A stretch of DNA of 64,000 nucleotides from Gnetum montanum (Eukaryota > Streptophyta > Gnetopsida > Gnetales > Gnetaceae). Under the pieces are notes generated by a model. It had not been told where the DNA came from. It searched no databases and saw nothing but the letters and a program-made list of their open reading frames with translations. Position numbers and translations under genes: made by a program. Numbering within the stretch: position 1 is the first letter of the stretch; every line of letters begins with the position of its first letter. Below, piece by piece: positions 55,993-64,000 of the stretch. The stretch spans positions 16,259-80,258 of the forward strand of contig MNCI01023306.1 in assembly GCA_015680685.1 (NCBI GenBank). The letters are read 5' to 3'.

Positions 55993-56930
55993 TGATGATT
56001 CATGGTCTATCAGGTCCTGTTATCAAACCCATTTATCGGATCCCTTATATCAGGTACAAGATACTAGGTTTGATGAGCCCCGATATCAGACCCCCGATAT
56101 CAAATGCTCGATATCGGGTATGTGATATCAGGCCTACCAAGCGATATTGGACATTCAATATCAGGTCTTGTCTCATTGCCTATAAATAAGAGGCGGTGCA
56201 CTTGGTTTTGGTATTATTTCTTAGTACCTTACCCAAACTCTTACAGTTTTTCCTTCTTAGAGTTAAAATTATTTCTTAGTGCATGCTCGCAGTGTGATGA
56301 TTTTAATTGTACGACATCCTTTATTCGAGTGTGACGTACTTGGACATGCACATGATCGAAAATAAAGATCAAGATTACTTTATCATCACTTAGTTTAATT
56401 ATTTAATTGTTATTGTTATTTATTTATTTTGTAGTTAACATCTCTCTACCCTAAACTCCTTAAATGTGGAATGAGTACAACTTAATCATGAGCATTTAAG
56501 TGTGACTACTTGGTAACCTAGTAGCGTACCTAGGATCTGCACTTGGTAATCCCAGTAGTAGTCATGCATGAGGTCAAAGATGTGTATGGATGATTAAGAA
56601 ATGGATGCTCATCGCACTTAGGCTAGTTTAGATTCTCTCCCCCTATTTCCTCTTAGCATAACAGACTAAACCATTTCCTCCTAGCCTAGCTAAGATTATT
56701 TTCCATCACTTCTAGGAGTAGCATTAGTTTAGAAACACATCATACACCTCACTCTAGACTAAACCATACATGAGAAAGCATATACTAGTCTAGGTGGGAA
56801 GACAATGAACTATGATCAATGAGTAAATATCTAGATACCACAACTAGCCTGTCTATGGAGTTCGATCAGATCGTGTGTGAAACGCTTGTATTTGTATGGT
56901 TGAGTGTAGGGGGTACCTCATCAGTCATCA
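55993..56930 (+). repeat. 3' LTR of element C (938 bp)
   Basis: Follows the polypurine tract GTTGTGGGGGTA; TGATGA...TCATCA ends; TATAAATA at 56,181-56,188; the same GATATC words as the 5' LTR. TTAAG follows at 56,931-56,935. Confidence 0.9.
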
Positions 56931-56935
56931 TTAAG

Positions 56936-57370
56936 GATTTCCAAAAACAAAATAGATCAAATTTTCTAATGTAATTCTTAAAGATACAAAAGAGCAAGAA
57001 TGATATTTTTAATAGATAAATTAGTTCAAGACTTGAAATTACTCTATGAAGGATATACAAAATAATCCAAAGCACATTCATAAATCCAATGGGTTCTAAC
57101 AAAGTTATGGTTAAATATGAAAGGAAAGAAAAAATTTTATTTGGAATACATAATAGGTAATTAGTTAAGCTTAGAAGTTCATTATTTGTTACCTATGTTT
57201 CCAATGAGATGTTGCATTTTTATCAACAAGCTTCATGTGAGTTTGTTGAAGATAGTATGAAATACAAGGCCATTTCATGAATTAAGTTCACTAATCAAAC
57301 CTCCATATGTTTTGTGTTATTGATGAAGGAGAGGTAGGAATTGATTTGGGACTATAAAATTTGATGAAAA
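56936..57370 (+). pseudogene. non-LTR retrotransposon 3' fragment (block copy 2), right part
   Basis: Continuation of 50,640-50,934 after element C; matches 18,998-19,440. Confidence 0.6.
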
Positions 57371-58850
57371 CTTATTAAATTTGTAAAACATGTATCATGG
57401 GTTGACCACGAGTCATGATGATTAAAAACAAAGAGTGTATTTCATTTAAGGATTCTATGGTCTGATACCATAACTTGATCATCTGTTATGTTGAATTTAC
57501 CTTATTTTTGATGATGAACCAAGAGTCAACCATAGATCATAGTTGTAATTTTACATAAACCATGAGTTGACCACTAGTCATAATTGACACCATGAGTTTC
57601 TTATGAGTTGTGGTGATGTCATGGTTATTACCATGAGTAAATCATGTGTTGTGGTTTTCAAGAAATGTGAAATTTGGAACACCACAAGTTATAGCAACCT
57701 TGTGGTCTAGAATACCTACAATACCACTATTTGGTCATGAGTCACTGTCAATTTGAAAAACTATAATAAATAGAAATTACATGCTCAAATTTCGGTGATC
57801 TATATATGAATGGATTTTTCACGAAGAGAGGAGCAATTTGAAAGTTTAAAATTTAGGATTTTTTTTTTGCAAAGAAGTTCCATAGAAAGATCAAATCTTA
57901 AAAATGACTTTTCAACTTCTACCTAACTATGACAACTTGAAAACTTGTGTAAACTATTGTTGATTTGAAAAAAATGATAATTGATGACAAGCACCCTTTT
58001 GTAGATTCACATTGCATGAAGGATAAGAGTGATAAATTGATAATAAAGGTAAAAGAGGAGAAATATGAGAATAAGAAGAAATAAGAGACAATATTGAAAA
58101 TTTATGTAGTAGCTTTCAATTAACTTTTTCAAAGGATTACAACATGATATGACCTTGTAATTTATGCAAAAATTGAGGGGCTATTCTTGGGGTTGATGAA
58201 GAGTCATACCCCACTAGAAAAATAGATAAATAACACAAAAAATCAACAATTTGGTGCCAAAAGGTACATTTGTCCATTAATTCATAATAAAAAATTTCAA
58301 AAATAGACTTGTCTTTTTCAAAAAATGATAAAACCTTTTGCTTCCAAGTTAGTGTTTAAAACAAAAAACTTGTATTTTACACTAATATATTATTTTAAAG
58401 ATTTTTTATTTGAAGAGCCATGTAATGTGAAGTTTTTTTATTAGGAGAATAAGGAAAAATTAGAAATATTTTAAATTATTTCACTTAAATTTAAATTAAT
58501 GGGTAGATGTAATTAATAATGGTCATAATTCTTGTTTTATTTAATTGTAGTATGTCATGTAACATAGGAAAAAAGCCACGGATGTGAAGTTATTTTTAGG
58601 AGAATAAGGAGAAATTAGGAATAAATTTGATTTAATTTGAAGATGTAGTTAATAATGGTCCTAAGCCCTATAAATTCAAGGGTCTTTTCCCATATGCATA
58701 ATCAAGAAATTTAGCACTAAATAACTCTATTGGAATTTATATCTAGCAACATTCATCAATTCATCAAAAATACAACAACGTTCATATTATTTTAGAATAA
58801 AGAGTGGAAGATATACTAATTCCCAAATAAGAACACACATTAAAACTATG
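57371..58850. other. unassigned AT-rich repeat DNA (block copy 2)
   Basis: Matches 19,441-20,960 with the same CATGAGT array, tandem repeat and TATA stretch. No coding. Confidence 0.6.
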
Positions 58851-58855
58851 AAAGT

Positions 58856-59700
58856 TGATGAGTCACAGTTTTGTCAGTTGCGTGATGAGGCCTCGTTGAC
58901 GTATCATGCATCGATGAGGCCCCATCGATGCAGTGTCTACTTTTTGGCTATAAATACACATCTACTAGCCACATTTATGACATTGAGATTTTAGTAGTAG
59001 CGAAGCTCTTACAGTTTGTTCATTTGAGAGTTAGAATTTTTCTCTCGAGTGCCCACAATAGGAGTCATTGAGTGCATAAATCTTTATTCGAGAATTATTA
59101 TACCTAAGCATGATAGTGTGTGCCAAAATAAAGATGAGCTTTCTGATAAACCTTGCGGCACTTTGGATAGATTAAATANTTTTTTAATTATTTATTAAAT
59201 GATTTTTAGTAATTAAGCTAATGAAGTAATTAAGTAAGATAAGTAAGATAGATTAAACACATAAGTACAACCACTTCAAGTGTAACAAGTATTCACTTGG
59301 TAATCCTAGTAGTGTTATTTCTTGGTACACCTAGTAGCATAGTGATTGCTAACCCAGTAGTGGATACGTGGGTTTAGGACATGTGTGGAAAGTGGGATTG
59401 GATGCTTATGTTAGGACTAGTTAGACACTAGTTAATTAGTTAATCTAATTACTTTTATCTCCGTTTGAACACCAAACCATAAAATATAAAATGATAAAAA
59501 TCAGATGCTTCAATTACACTTAACCATACCAATGTATCTCACAAGTGTAATTAGGAAGACAATGATTGACCTTAAGGCAAAGATTCACTTCCTAGAAGAC
59601 CAGTGCATTGGAAACTACAAAGTCTGCAAAATTTGATTGGATTGCACATGAACACTTCTGATTTGTATGGTTGGGCAAAGGAGTACCTCACCACTCATCA
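58856..59700 (+). repeat. solo LTR of the Athila-like family (845 bp)
   Basis: TGATGA...TCATCA ends and TATAAATA at 58,949-58,956. Flanked by AAAGT (58,851-58,855) and CAAGT (59,701-59,705), a five-base duplication with one change. The sequence on both sides joins into the uninterrupted form seen in block copy 1 near 20,965. U3 holds GATGAGGCCTCG / GATGAGGCCCCATCGATG words, different from those in A, B and C. A solo LTR arises by recombination between the two LTRs of a full element. Confidence 0.85.
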
Positions 59701-60812
59701 CAAGTCAAAATATTTTGAAGATGAGCAACGTGTTTTGTAGTTGCCCTAAAATGTATACAATATTTTGTTGTTAAATAGAGTGATAGTTGATAACTTTTTT
59801 GGGCCAAAATTTAATTTTCATGATACAAATGTAATGGCTATAGAACCTTTGGATATTTGAACTTAATAAAATCTTAGTTTTAGTTTCATTATAATTTACA
59901 AAATCTAAATACCAAAGACATTTATTCTTAAAGAAAGCTTTTCTAAAACTTATTTATTTACTATCAAAATAGATTACACAATTCCATTTTAATAAAAAGA
60001 TATAATTAAGACATGTCATTTGCATTCTTTAAATTATTTTTTAATTATATTTAAAACAACCATTTTAATTTTAGTAATAAATCCTTTAAATTTCTTAAAG
60101 CTTGAATAAAAACTCAAATAAAAAATCTACATTGGTAAGAAATAAAAATATAATTTCAATTAGTATTAAACATTAAAGCAATGAAAAATAAGCATTTCTT
60201 ATTTCTAAACATATTAATAAATCCATTCAAAGATTAATATGAAAATTATGATCCTCAAGCTATTGAAAAAAAAATGGTAGAATTTAAATTTTGTTTTGAA
60301 GATGGTTTCCTGAGGCTTTCCTTTTATATAAAAATTTCTTCATATGATAGCATTCCTCTTATAAAAAATATCAGCTTAGAAGATTTTGAAAGATTTTAAT
60401 GATAGCTAGCAAGCAAATATGAATATTAAAAACTTATGTTGACAAAGGCCTACATGGGAAGGCACTAACACTCTACATCAAAATGCTACATGGAAAATAT
60501 AAAAAAGAAAATACCTTAAAAAATCCTACTTTGAGCATTATAATGATATTAAGTTATCAAAATTTTGATGGCTATAATAAAACATTTTAAGCAAGAAAAT
60601 AGGAAACATTTGGCATGATTTTAATGTATAAAACCATTATTAGAACATAGTAGCTTGCAAGTTTCCTAGCCAAACCATGTTGTATTATATAAGGATAATC
60701 TTTCTCCCCTCCAAGGTTTGAAAATACAAACAAATGTTACGTTGACTCTCAAATTGACATTTCAAAGCAACACATCACAATATTTCTCGATATAGGCACC
60801 ATGTTTTGCAAA
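59701..60812. other. unassigned AT-rich repeat DNA (block copy 2), right part
   Basis: Matches 20,970-22,084. No coding. Confidence 0.6.
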
Positions 60813-60817
60813 CTCAA

Positions 60818-61685
60818 TGATGAGAAATGAAGTGTCCCAACACTCTACCATACAAGTCACAAGTGCTAGCATGTGACTAGATCATAATCCATGGATGGAC
60901 AATGTTATTATGCTAGTAATTGAGGTTAAGTTCAAGATTGTTGTCTTCCCACTTTGAGCTAGTGAAGTTCAAGTGTATGGTTTAGCTCTTAGTGAGGAAT
61001 ATGATTAGCTAATGTTGTTAGGCCCTTAATACTCCTAGTTATAAGAAGAATGAAAGTTGAGAAAAAAAATCTAAATTTAAGTAATGATGGTAATGTAAAT
61101 CTACTTTAGCCTAGAGCAATGAGCATTTGGTCCTAGCTTACTATACACACCTTGGGCTCATGTAATTGCTACTAGGACTATCAAGTGAGTTCACTACTAA
61201 GTGAATTAAGTGAAATCACTACTGGATTACCGAACAATTATACTTAAGCACTCGAAACCAGTCATACTCATTTTGCTTTACTAATGAACAAGTACAGTAA
61301 AGCACTTGGAAATGTAAATTATTAAACTAAGAAGATAGTAAAAACTATGCTAAGTAAAATAGTAAAACTAAGTGGATGCTGTAATGATGAAAAGCAATCT
61401 TGATCTTTATTTCTAAACATGAACTATGTCCAAGTACACTTCAGTAGATTAAATATTCTATACAATTGCTTAATATCACACTACAAACATTCACTCTATT
61501 GCTAAACTACAAAAAAAAAACTATAAGAATTTCCCTAAGACTAAAAATGAAAAAGTTACAAATTGTGCATCCAAGTGTTAGTATTTTTAAGGTTGCAAGC
61601 ATCTTGAGACATCACATCAACGATGACAACATGGGTTACACCATTTTTCTATGATATCATAGTGCAAAAAAAATTGACTTTATCA
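60818..61685 (-). repeat. 3' LTR of element D (868 bp)
   Basis: TGATGA (60,818) and TTTATCA (61,685) ends, followed inward by the polypurine tract (minus GTTTTGGGGGTA). The TATA position is degenerate (plus TATTTTTA near 61,581). Confidence 0.85.
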
Positions 61686-61886
61686 TACCCCCAAAACTAA
61701 TTAGAAATGCATCCTCAAGTTAAAACAAAATGATGATAGAGTTCCTTACAAAATTAGGAGGTAGATTTGACTTAACATGACTTATTAACTATTTACATGA
61801 CTTAGAATGCCATAGTAGTGTTTTTACAAAAATGATATAGTTACATGACAAGACAAAAGAAAAAAATTGAAGTAGCTTGATGTAAA

Positions 61887-62920
61887 TCATGTTTTAGGTG
61901 GTGGAGGCTCTTCCATCAGCTTCTTCCCTTTTTCATCAGGCTTCTGGAATTGGTAGCAGTTAAGGATCATTTGATGTTTCTCCTCCTCTACCCTTGTGTT
62001 CTTTTCCATATGTCCTCTACAACCATAGTTTCTTGGCATCAGTGTATTACCTAGTTAAAATCTATGTCACATTGGCTCCTTCATCTCGAATGTTGATGGC
62101 CTTAGCAATTTCCTCTATTAAGTATGGTATAGAGATTTCTTGAATTCTTACTATTGGGTCAGCCTATTTTTTTTTTCCAGAATTGGTAGGTTTCTCCCAA
62201 ATAGCATTCACCACTGTTGGATAGTGTAGGCCATAAAGGAGACACTTGGAGTTATGCCTTCACTACTTTTAGAGAAAATTTTATGAAAGGACCAAAGTTT
62301 AGTTCCACAATAACTATGTTGCTCCCATGTTGGGAAGGCCCTTCAATTGCTGACCTCTTTAGGGCCATCTATAATCAACAAGGGTTTGTAATTATTAAAG
62401 TGTTTAAATTAGTTCTTAATAGTTCTTTATTTTTCTGATATCCTTGCTTAGATCAAGTCCTCTTTTTATTATGATTGTAGAGTTAGAAAAATTTCAAAAA
62501 TGAAACCCCTTAGGTGGTATATCCCTAATCACTATGACCTTTCCACAATTATTATTTCTTTGCTTATATAGTACCTTGAAATGGTTAGAATGGATCAGTA
62601 GAAGAATTCATTAAGTTATTTGACCTATGTTTGATCAGTTCATGATGATATCTTTATTGTTTCCTTATACTTACCATTATACTATCTTTTGGACATTAGA
62701 AAAATTTTGGTTGAAATTTCCTGATGTACCATGCAGTGTACTCCCCCATGATTAAGTCAACCACATCATGATCAACAGGGTTCAAGAATTTTGAAAATTG
62801 AAGCTACAGGGATGGAGTTATGACCTTGGAAAGTTAGTGTGCAAGAGATTTGAGGAAGAATTACAAAAACTTCTCTTGTTACAAATGAGAGGAATGAAAA
62901 ATTTCACTAATTCCTACATG
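61887..62920 (-). pseudogene. second ORF region of element D (short form)
   Basis: Counterpart of 23,177-24,243 in B, ending with a TGA at 61,889-61,887 after a Pro-rich segment. Broken by stops; function unknown. Confidence 0.42.
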
Positions 62921-62990
62921 TATATATACTATTTTTATATGCATGACATTGTAGGAACTACAACGTCATAGCTACGACGTCATTGAAAAA
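62921..62990 (-). promoter_or_regulatory. U3-like module with TATA box, element D
   Basis: Minus strand: GACGTCGTAGCTATGACGTT, TGTAGTTCCTACAATGTC, then TATAAAAATAG and TATATATA (62,928-62,921). Same layout as in A and B. Confidence 0.5.
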
Positions 62991-64000
62991 AGTTTCAAAT
63001 TTTTCATTGAATTTTCTAGGGAAAAATGAGTCAAATGGAATGCTTGAAAAATGTGAAACTTTTCCAAAGGGTCTTGGGCCATTAATGATGCAAAGTGTTC
63101 AAAAATTTGGCATTCAAAGTTCATAAGGAAGGAATCTTATGCAACGAAAGTTTATTGAATGGATAGGAGATGAGTTAACAATTTTAGAGGTATCGACATA
63201 TTATGAGATGATGTGGGAAGTATTTATTATGTCTTGATTATTTTTGAAAGGAAAAAGATGATGTGGAATTACTTGTCAAGTATGAAATACAAGAGTTATA
63301 CAAGTGGATCATCCCCAAAGTAGCCTTCAACCCTTAGTGCCCTTGTATAACCATACCTAAAAGTGTGCTTAGGAACTCAAAGAGTTGAATGTAAGACATA
63401 TCTATCTAGCAAAAAACACATGTTAAGATTTTCAAATTGGATAATGACATTGTATCATACAAAACCATAAAGTTATGATTAAATATACAGTGAGGTGAGA
63501 TGGGCTATAGAAGGGTTTGCTGATACTTGGGACATGAGGTATCTTACCATAGGCATAATGAATCCTTGGATATGATTTGTGGTTAAGGTAATCATTTTTC
63601 AAGATTCAAACCAAGTCTAAACCAGTTTCTAGTGACATTGCATTGTTTTATGTTTGGGATTCTCAACCATAAGACTACCACTATTACAAGGAATATTACC
63701 ACTTGGCATGTTGTTCAAGTGAGTAGTTTATTAATTAGACTTTTTATTTTTGAGATTCTTGATAAGACACTTACCTTTAGGCATGGGTAACATGTCTTTT
63801 CAGTGGGACCTCCAAAAATTATTTTGTGCATGGATTTATTTTTGATTGTGTCGACCTTACCAGAGGAGCATGGGTAACATGTCTTTTTAGTGGCATGGTA
63901 AGGAACCATACTCTTGCTTCCATTTTTTGTTAGTTGTACAAGGAAATAATACATTCTTAACAATAGGATAGAACTTACAATAGTAGTCCTAGAGAATCCA
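62991..64000 (-). other. non-coding middle region of element D
   Basis: Matches 24,336-24,970 of B after the misoriented piece is corrected. Contains the GGGG(A)TGATCCACTTGTATAAC landmark (minus of about 63,295-63,320). Cut by the window end before the protease. Confidence 0.55.

Larger units (their letters stand above)
50940..56930 (+). mobile_element. element C: Athila-like element with gag and truncated second ORF
   Basis: 5' LTR 50,940-51,857, primer-binding site 51,859-51,878, gag about 51,994-53,990, non-coding middle, short second ORF remnant 55,383-55,710, polypurine tract, 3' LTR 55,993-56,930. TTAAG is duplicated on both sides. No protease or pol is seen, and the U3-like module before the second ORF is absent. 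Six kb long, shorter than B. Ends and target duplication are intact, so this deleted form did transpose. Confidence 0.9.
60818..64000 (-). mobile_element. element D: Athila-like element, 3' part, cut by window end
   Basis: 3' LTR 61,685-60,818, polypurine tract, short second ORF region, U3-like module and the start of the non-coding middle. It sits at the same CTCAA site (60,813-60,817) as element B in the other block copy, so B and D probably descend from one insertion. The part corresponding to the misassembled piece of B is here in the normal order. Confidence 0.85.

Noticed and set aside
1-64000. tRNA, rRNA or small structured RNA genes
   Set aside because: I looked for tRNA-like A and B boxes and rRNA-like stretches and saw none that I would defend; only tRNA-complementary primer-binding sites are present.

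Overview
The window is plant nuclear DNA with no intact host gene. It is a nest of decayed retrotransposons on an AT-rich background. Ty3/gypsy gag, protease and reverse transcriptase, plant-type LTRs, two kinds of LINE and GT-AG introns all point to a land plant with a large, repeat-rich genome. A gymnosperm or similar is possible, but the sequence alone does not fix the species. Almost every reading frame carries stops. The youngest-looking element is the GC-richer one at the left edge.

Layout. Positions 1-11,815 hold the 5' part of a minus-strand Tat/Ogre-like Ty3 element: 5' LTR 10,464-11,815, gag 10,122-8,125, protease to 6,605, reverse transcriptase 788-1 running off the window. Between protease and RT lies a phase-compatible putative intron of 5.8 kb (789-6,604). 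Inside that intron, on the opposite strand, sits an eight-exon gene-like unit (1,365-5,786). Its second exon resembles FCP1/NLI-interacting-factor phosphatases. I consider this the most interesting object in the window. The Tat element interrupts element A, a plus-strand member of an Athila-like family (11,816-18,695; its 5' end is left of the window).

Positions 18,696-22,089 are an old repeat block (LINE 3' fragment plus unassigned AT-rich DNA). Next come element B, a complete minus-strand Athila-like copy (22,090-30,066, target duplication CTCAA), a LINE pseudogene (about 30,400-32,060), and AT-rich tandem repeats (32,200-35,396). After these lie a coiled-coil pseudogene (35,397-36,451), a minus-strand L1-type LINE (36,453-41,095) and a second copy of the AT-rich block (41,100-42,950, with a 246-N gap). 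A non-coding LTR element follows (44,137-50,533, target duplication CCAAT). The right end (50,539-64,000) is a second copy of the 18,696-24,970 block. It carries its own later insertions: element C (50,940-56,930, target duplication TTAAG) and a solo LTR (58,856-59,700). It ends in element D, which sits at the same CTCAA site as B.

How the parts relate. The Athila-like family (A, B, C, D and the solo LTR) has gag, protease and a second downstream ORF, but no RT, RNase H or integrase in any copy seen. It would therefore need enzymes in trans. Copies A, B and D carry a conserved TATA and inverted-repeat module in front of the second ORF that resembles their own U3. Nesting and target duplications give a relative order of insertions. 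Two small contigs bounded by single Ns (24,476-24,918 and 35,943-36,451) appear to be scaffolded backwards.
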